From positions 124,001-188,000 of the forward strand of contig NZ_JAIZDP010000001.1 of NCBI RefSeq assembly GCF_021554725.1: a DNA stretch of 64,000 nt, written 5' to 3'. Both the position numbers and the translations under genes were made by a program. Shown one piece after another: positions 35,489 to 50,309 of the stretch. This stretch comes from Sinomonas notoginsengisoli (GTDB taxonomy: Bacteria; Actinomycetota; Actinomycetes; Actinomycetales; Micrococcaceae). Each line of letters opens with the position of its first letter. Position 1 is the first letter of the stretch. The notes beneath the pieces are model-generated. The model saw only the letters and a program-made list of their open reading frames with translations. It was not told the origin of the DNA and ran no database searches.

Positions 35489-35932
35489 CCTTCCAGGATC
35501 CCAGAGGCCAGGGAGGCGTTGCCTCGGCGATCAGGCATGTCCGGCATACGGACGAGCCCATCTCGGCATGCGGGTTCGTGATAATCTGGCGCACAGTCGA
35601 GACGGCGCTCACACTCCGCGGCCCGCATCAAAGGCCGCGCCGGAGTCCTGAGCCGCTGACCGACCGGCAGGCAGGGGGAGCCGCGGTCGCTCCGTGCCCG
35701 GGCCACCGCCCGGGTGGCTCGTACCCCACAATGATGTGGACCTGAATACCCCTCCCGCACCAGTAGGGGAGGGCGCTAGTGTATTGCCACACAGCCGGCG
35801 GGCCGTCCAGCCCTGCACTGACGGGCCATACAATTCCAGTAAACAGCGCCTTGCTGTGCCTTCACGGCACCGGCATTGCGGGGCCAACGGCGTCCCCTGT
35901 CGCGAATCGACCAGGAGGAAGGACGTTACGTC
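35489..35932 (+). promoter_or_regulatory. Long structured leader upstream of gltB
   Basis: About 440 bases without a credible gene. From a possible -10 (GATAAT near 35579) the strand carries several hairpins. They are ACTCCGCGGCC with GGCCGCGCCGGAGT (35607-35647, 3-base bulge), GCCACC/GGTGGC around 35702-35718, CCACA/TGTGG at about 35727-35740, and CCCTCCC/GGGAGGG at about 35751-35774. A second -10-like TAGTGT follows near 35776. The AGGAGGA at about 35912 is 13 bases from the gltB ATG. It matches no riboswitch class I recognise. Attenuation is inference. Confidence 0.5.
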
Positions 35933-42005
<6,073 letters not shown>

Positions 42006-42016
42006 AACCGCTCGCC

Positions 42017-42043
42017 AGATGCGGGCCCCCACGGCCCGCATCT
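42017..42043 (+). terminator. Terminator after gltD
   Basis: AGATGCGGGC (42017-42026) and GCCCGCATCT (42034-42043) form a perfect 10-bp stem with a 7-base loop, 11 bases after the gltD stop. Confidence 0.8.
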
Positions 42044-42112
42044 CGCGTGTCTGCACCAGCTGTTCACCTTTCGAAGAAACGCACTCGACCACTTCAGACC
42101 TAGGGTAGGAAT

Positions 42113-43621
42113 ATGAGACGCGCGAAGATCGTGGCCACGTTCGGTCCGGCTATCTCCAGCTACGAGAACACGCTGGCTATCCTCGAGGCGGGCGTGGACG
42201 TAGCTCGCATGAACATGAGCCACGGCGACCACACGGTGCACGACAAGACGTACGAGAACGTGCGCAAGGCGGCGACTGAACTTGGCAAGGCTGTCGGCAT
42301 CATGGCAGACCTCCAGGGTCCGAAGATCCGTCTGGGCCGTTTTGCGGACGGGCCGCATGCGCTCGCGGTCGGGGATGTCTTCACCATCACCACCGAGGAT
42401 GTCCCAGGCACGAAGGACATCTGCTCAACGACGCTGAAGAGCCTGACCGAGGACGTCAAAGTGGGGGACTCCCTCCTCATCGACGATGGCAAGGTCGCGC
42501 TCCGGGCCACCGCCGTCGACGACGTCAAGGTCGTCACAGAGGTCACAGTCGCCGGCACGGTGTCCAACAACAAGGGCATCAACCTGCCCGGCGTCGCCGT
42601 CAACGTCCCCGCACTCAGCGACAAGGACGAGGTGGATCTGCGCTGGGCCCTCAAGCGGGGCGTGGACTTTGTGGCGCTCTCATTTGTGCGGGACGCGCGG
42701 GATGTCGAGCGCGTGCACGCCATCATGGACGAGGAGGGCCATCGGGTCCCGGTGATCGCCAAGATCGAGAAGCCCCAGGCCGTGGACCAGCTGCACGAGA
42801 TCATCGACGCCTTCGATGCGATCATGGTCGCGCGCGGCGATCTCGGAGTCGAGCTGCCGCTCGAGCAGGTCCCGCTCGTGCAGAAGCGCGCGATCGAGCT
42901 CGCGCGTCGATGGGCCAAGCCGGTCATCGTTGCCACTCAGGTCCTCGAGTCAATGATCGAGAACCCGAGGCCCACGCGCGCCGAAGCCTCGGACTGCGCG
43001 AACGCGGTGCTGGATGGTGCGGATGCGGTCATGCTCTCGGGCGAGACGAGCGTTGGTGCCTACCCCATCGTGACGGTGAAGACGATGGCCAAGATCATCG
43101 AGTCCACCGAGGACCATGGCCTCGAACGTGTCCCGCCGCTCGGGTCGCAGCCGAAGACGCGTGGCGGCGCCATCACGCGTGCAGCGGTGGCCATCGCGGA
43201 CCAGCTCGATGCGCGGTACATCTGCACCTTCACGCAGTCGGGTGACTCGGCCCGGCGCCTGAGCCGCCTCCGCCCCCAGAAGCCCGTCTTTGCGTTCACG
43301 CCTTTGATGTCGACCTTGAATATCCTGAGCCTGTGCTGGGGGATCCAGCCGCGGCTGGTCGAGTTCGCCGCGCACACGGACCAGATGATCGCACAGGTCG
43401 ACGAGTACCTGCTGCGCGCAGGCCTCGCGGCACCCAACGATCTCGTGGTCGTCGCGGCTGGCTCCCCGCCCGGGGTCGCAGGGTCGACCAACATGCTCCG
43501 CGTGCACAAGGTCGGCGACCTCGCTGACGCCGGCCAGGTGCTCGAGGGCGCGGCCACTCCGCGGCGGGAGCAGATCGGTCCGTGGCCGCTTCCCACGGAG
43601 CCTAGACGCCAGAAGCTCTAG
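42113..43621 (+). CDS. pyk: Pyruvate kinase
   Basis: A 502-residue pyruvate kinase that converts phosphoenolpyruvate and ADP to pyruvate and ATP. The N-terminal MRRAKIVATFGPA, the active-site IAKIEKPQAVDQ with its lysine and the MVARGDLGVELP metal loop are present. The C-terminal allosteric domain (about 350-475) is complete. A TAGGGT -10 ends 6 bases before the ATG, so it has its own promoter after the gltD terminator. Confidence 0.97.
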   Translation: MRRAKIVATFGPAISSYENTLAILEAGVDVARMNMSHGDHTVHDKTYENVRKAATELGKAVGIMADLQGPKIRLGRFADGPHALAVGDVFTITTEDVPGTKDICSTTLKSLTEDVKVGDSLLIDDGKVALRATAVDDVKVVTEVTVAGTVSNNKGINLPGVAVNVPALSDKDEVDLRWALKRGVDFVALSFVRDARDVERVHAIMDEEGHRVPVIAKIEKPQAVDQLHEIIDAFDAIMVARGDLGVELPLEQVPLVQKRAIELARRWAKPVIVATQVLESMIENPRPTRAEASDCANAVLDGADAVMLSGETSVGAYPIVTVKTMAKIIESTEDHGLERVPPLGSQPKTRGGAITRAAVAIADQLDARYICTFTQSGDSARRLSRLRPQKPVFAFTPLMSTLNILSLCWGIQPRLVEFAAHTDQMIAQVDEYLLRAGLAAPNDLVVVAAGSPPGVAGSTNMLRVHKVGDLADAGQVLEGAATPRREQIGPWPLPTEPRRQKL

Positions 43622-43634
43622 GCGAGGCCTACGG

Positions 43635-43666
43635 AAGGGCGGCACCCGCGAACGGGTGCGGCCCTT
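43635..43666 (+). terminator. Terminator after pyk
   Basis: AAGGGC-GGCACCC and GGGTGC-GGCCCTT pair across loop GCGAAC (43635-43666), followed by TC; also usable by the convergent ANTAR gene. Confidence 0.8.
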
Positions 43667-43719
43667 TCAGTATGTGTCGGGCTGTGCCGGCCGGCGGCCC
43701 GTTGGGGCCGGTCACTCGG

Positions 43720-44346
43720 CTAGGTCACCTGGTTGATGATCGTCTCGGCGACCTCGCGCATGCTCAGGCGGCGGTCCATTGACGTCTTCTGGATCCAGCG
43801 GAACGCCTCGGGCTCTGTCAGCCCCATCTTGGTGATGAGGAGGCTCTTGGCGCGCTCGACGAGCTTGCGGGTCGCGAACTGTTCCTTGAGATCGGTGACC
43901 TCGGATTCGAGCGCCTTGATCTCCTCATGGCGTGAAAGGGCGATCTCGAGCGCAGGGATCAGATCGTTGGGCGTGAAGGGCTTCACGACGTAGGCCATGG
44001 CGCCGGCGTCACGGGCACGCTCGACGAGCTCTTTCTGGCTGAAGGCGGTCAGGAGGACCACGGGGGCGATGCGGGCCTTCACGATCTTCTCGGCCGCTGT
44101 GATGCCGTCCATGACGGGCATCTTCACGTCCATCAGGACGAGGTCCGGCTTGTGCTCCTCGGCGAGTTCGACGGCGCGCTGCCCATTGTCCGCCTCGGCG
44201 ATGACGTCGTACCCCTCTCCGCGGAGGATTTCGATGATGTCGAGCCGGATGAGGGTCTCATCCTCGGCCACGACGACGCGCCGCGCCGGAGCCACAGTCT
44301 GCGCCTTTTCGTCGGCTTGCGTAGGCCGGGGAGTCTTGTCTGACAC
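43720..44346 (-). CDS. pdtaR: ANTAR-domain response regulator (PdtaR-like)
   Basis: A 208-residue two-domain regulator. The receiver domain (about 22-140) has the acidic pocket E28-D29-E30, the phospho-acceptor D73 in LVLMDVKMPVMDG, and K122 in VVKPFTPND. The ANTAR domain (about 145-205: LVERAKSLLITKMGLTEPEA) binds paired RNA hairpins and blocks transcription termination. In mycobacteria the homologue PdtaR pairs with the kinase PdtaS; no kinase lies here. Targets could include structured leaders in this window, which is untested. Confidence 0.92.
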   Translation of the reverse strand: MSDKTPRPTQADEKAQTVAPARRVVVAEDETLIRLDIIEILRGEGYDVIAEADNGQRAVELAEEHKPDLVLMDVKMPVMDGITAAEKIVKARIAPVVLLTAFSQKELVERARDAGAMAYVVKPFTPNDLIPALEIALSRHEEIKALESEVTDLKEQFATRKLVERAKSLLITKMGLTEPEAFRWIQKTSMDRRLSMREVAETIINQVT

Positions 44347-44433
44347 GCGGGCTCCTAGAGAGTCAGGCGGATGTTTCTGCCCCCGATCCTACCGGGTACA
44401 GTAGTCGCGGTGGCCAGGGCAACGTGGCCCTAG

Positions 44434-44515
44434 GCCCGAGTGGCGGAATTGGCAGACGCGCCGCACTCAAAATGCGGTATCGAAAGGTGTGTGGGTTCGA
44501 GTCCCACCTCGGGCA
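44434..44515 (+). tRNA. tRNA-Leu (anticodon CAA)
   Basis: A class II tRNA with a long variable arm: acceptor GCCCGAG/CTCGGGC, anticodon stem CCGCA/TGCGG around CTCAAAA (anticodon CAA), T-arm GTGGG-TTCGAGT-CCCAC. A possible promoter -10 TACAGT is at about 44396. A strong terminator follows 5 bases after the gene. Confidence 0.96.
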
Positions 44516-44519
44516 CACT

Positions 44520-44550
44520 GAAGGCGCCCCGGCATTGCGGGGGCGCCTTC
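44520..44550 (+). terminator. Terminator after tRNA-Leu
   Basis: GAAGGCGCCCC (44520-44530) and GGGGCGCCTTC (44540-44550) form a perfect 11-bp stem with a 9-base loop. No T-run follows. Confidence 0.85.
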
Positions 44551-44578
44551 ACTGTACTTCGGGCGATCCCCTGTGCGG

Positions 44579-44779
44579 TCAGGCGTCGTCCAGCCCGGAT
44601 CCCTCGGCGTCGGACTCTGAGGAGAACTCTTTGCGTTCGGGCTCCTGCTCCGTGTTGGCGGCGTCCATGTCGGCGTCGGCGGACGGCGCGGTCCCCGGAA
44701 CAGTCTCGTCCTCGGGTGTCGGGCTCCCGTAGCCCCCTTCGCGCGGGGTCTCGTTCTCTGATCGCTTCTCGGCATCCAT
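44579..44779 (-). CDS. Small acidic hypothetical protein
   Basis: A 66-residue protein starting MDAEKRSENE and ending SGLDDA. It is rich in Glu, Asp, Ser, Thr and Pro, has no hydrophobic segment and is probably disordered. The ATG at 44779 gives the shorter form; an upstream in-frame start at 44809 would add ten residues. It is convergent with tRNA-Leu. Similar low-complexity proteins occur in Arthrobacter-type genomes, but no function is known. Confidence 0.55.
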   Translation of the reverse strand: MDAEKRSENETPREGGYGSPTPEDETVPGTAPSADADMDAANTEQEPERKEFSSESDAEGSGLDDA

Positions 44780-44865
44780 GCGCCCGACGCTAGCGCCACG
44801 ACGGGGCAATGTCCACGTCTCCGGTGAAGCTGGGATTGCCTTCGGTGCATGGCTACGCTGGCGTC

Positions 44866-45408
44866 ATGTCTGACTTCGTGTACTTCGTGGGGAGCAGCCT
44901 CGATGGCTACATTGCGCAGGACGACGGCGGGCTCGCCTGGCTCGACAAGTTCGACGAGGTCGACGGACTGGGCGACTCGTACAAGGCTTTCGCGGACGGC
45001 GTCGGATGCGTGGTGATGGGCGGCGGTACGTACGAGTGGATCCGCAACCATCATCCGGGTGAGTGGCCCTACAAGGTGCCGTGCTGGGTGTTCACGCACC
45101 ACGAATTCGGTACGGACGACGGCGCGGACGTGGTCCTCGTGCGCGGCGACGTCGGAACGTTTGCCGGCGAGCTGCGCCGCGATGCGGGCGAGAAAGACGT
45201 GTACATCGTGGGCGGCGGTTCGCTTGCCGGTCAGTTCGTCGCTGCGGGGCTCATCGACAGGATTGTCCTGACGATCGTACCGGTGGCACTCGGTGGCGGC
45301 GTGCCGCTGCTCGGTGGAAGTCCGCTCGCCGTTCCCGCGGACTTCACGTTCGAGGGCCTCACGGAGCGTGCTGGCGCGGTGGAACTGCGGTACCGGAGGG
45401 CGGCCTAG
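44866..45408 (+). CDS. Dihydrofolate reductase-like (RibD C-terminal) family protein
   Basis: A 180-residue protein of the DHFR/RibD-C fold. It has YFVGSSLDGYIAQDDGGLAWL near the start, VVMGGGTYEW, and VYIVGGGSLAGQFVAAGLID, typical of stand-alone YwjB/YyaP-like reductases of unknown substrate. A TACGCT hexamer ends 6 bases before the ATG at 44866, so the mRNA is probably leaderless; an upstream GTG is not favoured. Convergent with the thioesterase gene. Confidence 0.86.
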   Translation: MSDFVYFVGSSLDGYIAQDDGGLAWLDKFDEVDGLGDSYKAFADGVGCVVMGGGTYEWIRNHHPGEWPYKVPCWVFTHHEFGTDDGADVVLVRGDVGTFAGELRRDAGEKDVYIVGGGSLAGQFVAAGLIDRIVLTIVPVALGGGVPLLGGSPLAVPADFTFEGLTERAGAVELRYRRAA

Positions 45409-45425
45409 GGGCCCGCGCGGAGCGT

Positions 45426-45980
45426 CTAGTGCCCCACGCCGGCGGGGTTGTCGCGAAGCAGGTTGGTGATGCGCGCTGTCGAGAGCCGGCGTCCGTCCTC
45501 GTCGGTGATGACGATCTCGTGGGTGGTGAGCGTCCGTCCCAGATGGACCGCGGTGCACGTGCCGCGCACGAGCCCCCGCACGGCAGGCCGGTGGTGGGTC
45601 GCATTGAGGTCGACGCCGACTGCATGCCGCCCCTCACCGGCCTGGAGCGACGCCGCGAATGAGCCGAGCGTCTCGGCGAGCACCGCGTGTGCGCCCCCGT
45701 GGAGGATGCCTGCCACCTGGGTGTTGCCGGCGACCGGCATCGTTGCTATCGCGAGCTGGGCCGTAAGCTCCTCGAAGACGATGCTCATCTTGGCCACGAG
45801 CGCCCCCACGCCCCGGCTCGCGAGCCAGGGGCGGAGGTGCTCGGGGATTCCTGCTGCCTCAAGCTCGGCCTCGATCGCGTGGGCGTGGAAACCTGCTGCC
45901 GATCCGTCGTTCGCCTGCCCCTCGATGGGGCTGAGGCCGGAGCCGGAGCGGGGATGAGGCTCGGTGAAATTGTCGTGCAT
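45426..45980 (-). CDS. Hotdog-fold (PaaI-type) thioesterase
   Basis: A 184-residue acyl-CoA thioesterase-like protein. The hotdog core is VAGILHGGAHAVLAETLGSFAA with the HGG loop, then GVDLNATHHRPAVRG and the C-terminal VITDEDGRRLSTARI. Family members hydrolyse aromatic or short acyl-CoA thioesters. The first ~50 residues are an extra polar segment. The ATG at 45980 is only 19 bases from the divergent polA start. Substrate unknown. Confidence 0.88.
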   Translation of the reverse strand: MHDNFTEPHPRSGSGLSPIEGQANDGSAAGFHAHAIEAELEAAGIPEHLRPWLASRGVGALVAKMSIVFEELTAQLAIATMPVAGNTQVAGILHGGAHAVLAETLGSFAASLQAGEGRHAVGVDLNATHHRPAVRGLVRGTCTAVHLGRTLTTHEIVITDEDGRRLSTARITNLLRDNPAGVGH

Positions 45981-45999
45981 GGCCACTAGGCTGGCACCC

Positions 46000-48786
46000 G
46001 TGACTGAAACCAGCAAAACGCTCGCCGCGCCCGCCCCTGTCCGATCAGGGGGGACAGTGCCCGAGGGAGCCGAGCCGGAGGGGGCCGCGTCCGGCGGAGC
46101 ACCTGACGGGCAGCGGCCAAGGCTGCTGGTGCTGGATGGCCACTCGATGGCCTTCCGAGCCTTCTTCGCGCTGCCGGCGGAGAGCTTCGTCAACGCGGCC
46201 GGGCAGCACACCAATGCGGTCCACGGTTTCACCTCGATGCTCATCAATTTGGTACGCGACCAGCAGCCGACGCACGTGGCCGTCGCCTTCGACGTGAGCG
46301 ACGAGACCACGCAGCGCAAGGCCGTCTACAGCGAGTACAAGGGCGGCCGGAATGCCACTCCGCCCGAGTTCGCGGGCCAGATCGACTACATCAAGAAGGT
46401 CATGACCGCTCTGGGCATCCGCACCATGGAGGCGCCGGGCCACGAGGCCGACGACATTTTGGCCACGCTCGCCGCCCAGGGCACGGCGGCAGGATTCGAG
46501 GTTCTTCTCGTCTCCGGTGACAGGGACACGTTCCAGCTCGTCAACGACAGCGTGTCCGTGCTGTACCCGCGCAAGGGCGTGAGCGACATTCCGCGCATGG
46601 ACGCGGAGGCAATCGAGGAGAAGTACCTCGTTTCGCCCGCGCGATACCCGGACCTCGCGGCGCTGGTCGGCGAGAGCGCGGACAACCTCCCAGGCGTCCC
46701 CGGTGTCGGGCCGAAGACGGCAGCGAAGTGGATTGCGCAGTACGACGGGCTCGAGGGAGTCCTCGCCCATGCCGGTGAGATCAAGGGGAGGGCGGGGGAG
46801 AACCTCCGCGACAACCTTGAGGCCGTTGAGCGGAACCGGCGGCTCAACCGACTCCTGACGGACCTCGAACTGCCCCTGGGCCTGGATGACCTCGCGGACC
46901 CCCGGCCGGAGCGTGCGGCGGTCGAGGCCCTGTTCGACGAACTGGAGTTCAAGGCGCTGCGCACTCGCGTCTACGAAATCTTCGGAACGGAGGGACCCGA
47001 GGGGGCGAAGGACTCCTTCCGTGTCCCGCCGCACACCGTCGTGACGGACGACGGCGCGCTGGCCGCCTCCCTTGCCGGTCTCACCGGAGGCGCCGGGTCA
47101 GCGCCGATCGCGGTCGCCGTCCGGACCGACGGTGCCGGGCCCCGTCCGGCGACGGATGCGATAGCCCTCGCGACGTCCGACGCTGCCGTTGTGGTGCCTC
47201 TCGAGGGAAGCGTTCCGGCCCCGCTGGTGGCATGGCTCGCGGACGGCTCGGTGTCCAAAGCCACTGCCGAGCTCAAGGAGGCGGCCAAGGCCCTGCGCGG
47301 TGTCGGCGCCGAGATCGCCGGAATTGTCGACGATGTCTCGGTCTCGGGCTACTTGGCAGAGCCGGACCGCCGTTCCTATGCCTTGGCGGGTCTCGCCCAG
47401 CACCATTTGGGCATCGAACTGGCCGCAGGCGGCGCGACCACGGGACAGCTCGCGTTCGACCTCGGGGGAGCGGAGGCTGCCTCTGCGGCGCTCGCCCGGC
47501 AGGCCGCCGTCGTGCACGCCCTGCACGAGGACCTCGCCCCGAAGCTCGAGGAGGTCGGGGCGAGTGGTCTGCTGCAGGACATGGAGCTGCCGCTCTCCCG
47601 GGTCCTCCTGGACATGGAGTGGGCTGGCATCGCGGTGGATGTGGCGCAGATCGAGGCCCTCATGAACGAGCTCGGCGCGGCGAGCGAGCAGGCTGCTGCC
47701 GCCGCCTACACGGCGATCGGGCATGAGGTGAACCTCGGCTCGCCCAAACAGCTCCAGACGGTCCTGTTCGAGGAGCTCGAGCTGCCCAAGACGAAGAAGA
47801 TCAAGACCGGCTATACGACCGACGCCGCGTCCCTCAAGGAACTCCTGGACAAGACGGGCCACCCCTTCCTGGCCTCGCTCATGGCGCACCGTGAATCGAG
47901 CAAGCTGCGCCAGATGGTCGAGACGCTCAAGAAGTCCGTCACGAAGGACGGCCGGATCCACACGACATACGCCCAGACGATCGCAGCAACCGGCCGGCTC
48001 TCCTCCAACAACCCCAATCTCCAGAACATCCCGATCCGCTCCGAGGAGGGGCGTCGGGTGCGCGACGTCTTCGTGGTGGGCGAGGGATACGAGTCCCTTC
48101 TCTCCGCTGACTACTCGCAGATCGAGATGCGCATCATGGCCCACCTCTCCGGCGACGAGGGGCTTATCGAGGCCTACCGGGAAGGCGAGGACCTGCACCG
48201 GTTCGTCGGCTCGCGGATCTTCCACGTCGAGCCCGCCGAGGTCACGTCCGAGATGCGGTCGAAGGTCAAGGCGATGTCCTACGGCCTGGCGTACGGACTG
48301 TCCTCATTCGGCCTGTCGAAGCAGCTCGAGATCTCCGTCGACGAGGCGCGGACCCTGATGAAGGACTACTTCGACCGGTTCGGCGCAGTGCGGGACTATC
48401 TCCGGGGCGTGGTCGAGCAGGCCCGGCAAGACGGCTACACACAGACCATCTTCGGCCGGCGCCGTTACCTCCCGGATCTCACGAGCCCGAACCGGGCACA
48501 CCGCGAGCTCGCGGAGAGAATTGCCCTGAACTCGCCAATCCAGGGCTCGGCGGCGGACATCATCAAACGCGCCATGATCGGCGTCGACGGCCAGCTGCAC
48601 GGGCGCGGTCTGGGATCGCGGCTCCTTCTCCAGATCCATGACGAGCTTGTGGTCGAGGTAGCGCCAGGTGAGGAGGCGACCGTGCGGGAGATTGTCGAGG
48701 CGGAGATGGGTTCCGCGGCCCAGCTGAGTGTTCCGCTCGACGTCCAGATCGGCGTCGGCCGCACATGGAATGAGGCGGGACACTGA
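46000..48786 (+). CDS. polA: DNA polymerase I
   Basis: A 928-residue family A polymerase for repair and Okazaki-fragment processing. The N-terminal 5'-3' exonuclease (about 45-340) begins LLVLDGHSMAFRAFFAL and has ESADNLPGVPGVGPKTA. The central 3'-5' domain (about 350-540) lacks the DxE metal motif (IAVAVRTDG instead), so proofreading is probably absent, as is usual in actinobacteria. The polymerase domain has motif A LLSADYSQIEMR, motif B RSKVKAMSYGLAYGL and motif C LLQIHDELVVEV. The GTG at 46000 follows a TAGGCT -10 by 8 bases. It overlaps the next gene by one base. Confidence 0.96.
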   Translation: MTETSKTLAAPAPVRSGGTVPEGAEPEGAASGGAPDGQRPRLLVLDGHSMAFRAFFALPAESFVNAAGQHTNAVHGFTSMLINLVRDQQPTHVAVAFDVSDETTQRKAVYSEYKGGRNATPPEFAGQIDYIKKVMTALGIRTMEAPGHEADDILATLAAQGTAAGFEVLLVSGDRDTFQLVNDSVSVLYPRKGVSDIPRMDAEAIEEKYLVSPARYPDLAALVGESADNLPGVPGVGPKTAAKWIAQYDGLEGVLAHAGEIKGRAGENLRDNLEAVERNRRLNRLLTDLELPLGLDDLADPRPERAAVEALFDELEFKALRTRVYEIFGTEGPEGAKDSFRVPPHTVVTDDGALAASLAGLTGGAGSAPIAVAVRTDGAGPRPATDAIALATSDAAVVVPLEGSVPAPLVAWLADGSVSKATAELKEAAKALRGVGAEIAGIVDDVSVSGYLAEPDRRSYALAGLAQHHLGIELAAGGATTGQLAFDLGGAEAASAALARQAAVVHALHEDLAPKLEEVGASGLLQDMELPLSRVLLDMEWAGIAVDVAQIEALMNELGAASEQAAAAAYTAIGHEVNLGSPKQLQTVLFEELELPKTKKIKTGYTTDAASLKELLDKTGHPFLASLMAHRESSKLRQMVETLKKSVTKDGRIHTTYAQTIAATGRLSSNNPNLQNIPIRSEEGRRVRDVFVVGEGYESLLSADYSQIEMRIMAHLSGDEGLIEAYREGEDLHRFVGSRIFHVEPAEVTSEMRSKVKAMSYGLAYGLSSFGLSKQLEISVDEARTLMKDYFDRFGAVRDYLRGVVEQARQDGYTQTIFGRRRYLPDLTSPNRAHRELAERIALNSPIQGSAADIIKRAMIGVDGQLHGRGLGSRLLLQIHDELVVEVAPGEEATVREIVEAEMGSAAQLSVPLDVQIGVGRTWNEAGH

Positions 48787-50102
48787 TGGATGAGCTGACG
48801 CCGGCGCGTTATGAGGTCCGCCGGTTCCGCGCCGCGCCTGCCTCGAGCCCGGACTTCGGGCACACCGAGGAGTGGATCCGCGCCGTCAACTACGGCTTCT
48901 ATGAGGTCTCGGTCGGCGGCGAGCACCTTTCCAAGATCGCGGACGCCTACATCGTGGACGACCGCGAGCTGACCGGCGTCTACGAGGCCAGCGACACGGA
49001 TGCCCCAGGATTCGGCAGCGCTCGGCCCGTCGCGACCTTCGCGACCCTGCGGAAGTCCCTGAACATCGGCTACGGGCGCCTCGTTCCCGCGCACCTCGTC
49101 ACCGCGGTCACGGTGCGCACCGACCATCGTCGCCGGGGCCTGCTCCGGCGGCTCATGGCCGAAGACCTCGCCCGCGCAAAGTCCAGCGGCGTGCCCATTG
49201 CCGCGCTCACTGCCTCGGAGGCATCGATCTACCGGCGCTTCGGATACGGCACGGCCACCTTCGAGCGGCGTGTCGCGGTCGAGACCGGCCCTCGGTTCAG
49301 GCTCGCCGTCCCGCCGAGCGGCAGGGTCGTGGCGGTGGACCCCGCTGCCATGCTCGAGCTCGCGCCGAAGATCTTCGCCCGTGCGCATGCGGCGGTCCCC
49401 GGTTCGATCGAGCGGCAGGAGCGCTACCGGCTGCGCGCTGGCGGCCAGTGGGCCGATGACACGGCCGGACCGGACAACGCTGCCCGAGTAGCAGTGCACC
49501 TCGATGAGTCGGGGGAGCCGGACGGCTACGCGGCCTACTCGTTCCGCGGCTGGAAGCACGAGCCGCCGACCATGGAGCTGCGGGATCTCGTCGCCGCCAC
49601 ACCAGAGGCATACCTCGGGCTGTGGGAGTTTCTCGGGTCCCTCGACCTCATCGAGAGGATTGTGTGGGATGAGGCTCCTGCCCAGGATCCGCTCGTGTGG
49701 GCCCTCGAGGACCAGCGCGCGGTGAAGGCCGAGGGCGCGCAGGACATGCTGTGGCTGCGCATTCTGGATGTTGAGGCGGCGCTCGGCGCCCGGGCCTTCG
49801 CGCACGACGGCGAGCTGGTCTTGCGCGTTGACGATCCTTTGGGCTTCACCACGGGCAGGTACCGGCTTGCAGCGTCAGCCGGGGCGGCCCGGATAGAGCG
49901 CCTGTCCGACGATGACTCGGTGGCCGACGACCTCACGATGAACATCGCGGAGCTCTCCTCCGTGTACGTCGGCGGCGTGAGCCCGGTGACTCTCGCAGAG
50001 GCCGGCAGGATCCGGGCCGGCGAGGGGGCCGCCGGCGCGGCGCTCACGCTCGAGCGGATGCTCGCGGTCGAACGGCCCGCACACTGCTTTACGCACTTCT
50101 GA
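48786..50102 (+). CDS. Eis-like GNAT N-acetyltransferase
   Basis: A 438-residue protein of the Eis type: an N-terminal GNAT domain with VTVRTDHRRRGLLRRLM (RxxGxx acetyl-CoA loop at about 116-120), a second degenerate GNAT region, and a C-terminal sterol-carrier-like domain ending PAHCFTHF. The terminal aromatic carboxylate serves as the base in Eis enzymes, which acetylate aminoglycosides and protein lysines. The ATG shares a base with the polA stop. Substrate not predictable. Confidence 0.9.
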   Translation: MDELTPARYEVRRFRAAPASSPDFGHTEEWIRAVNYGFYEVSVGGEHLSKIADAYIVDDRELTGVYEASDTDAPGFGSARPVATFATLRKSLNIGYGRLVPAHLVTAVTVRTDHRRRGLLRRLMAEDLARAKSSGVPIAALTASEASIYRRFGYGTATFERRVAVETGPRFRLAVPPSGRVVAVDPAAMLELAPKIFARAHAAVPGSIERQERYRLRAGGQWADDTAGPDNAARVAVHLDESGEPDGYAAYSFRGWKHEPPTMELRDLVAATPEAYLGLWEFLGSLDLIERIVWDEAPAQDPLVWALEDQRAVKAEGAQDMLWLRILDVEAALGARAFAHDGELVLRVDDPLGFTTGRYRLAASAGAARIERLSDDDSVADDLTMNIAELSSVYVGGVSPVTLAEAGRIRAGEGAAGAALTLERMLAVERPAHCFTHF

Positions 50103-50309
50103 GCAGCCCTCCCGGGGAGCTCCGGACGAGGGCCCACTGGGCCGGACGTTCGTCCCCTGTTTCCCGGACGTTTCCCGACCGCTGTAGGCTCATCTGTGGG
50201 CGTGCCGAACTCCCGCCGCAGCCTCCGGCACGTGATGACCAGAACCGCCCGTCCCGGCCAGAACCCGTCCACGCTGTCCCTCCCAGCACCATGTCGAACC
50301 GGAGCCCCC

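Noticed and set aside
35489-35932. Known riboswitch class before gltB
   Set aside because: I compared it by eye with cobalamin, SAM, TPP, glycine and c-di-AMP signatures and found none of their conserved cores. It is left as an unassigned leader.
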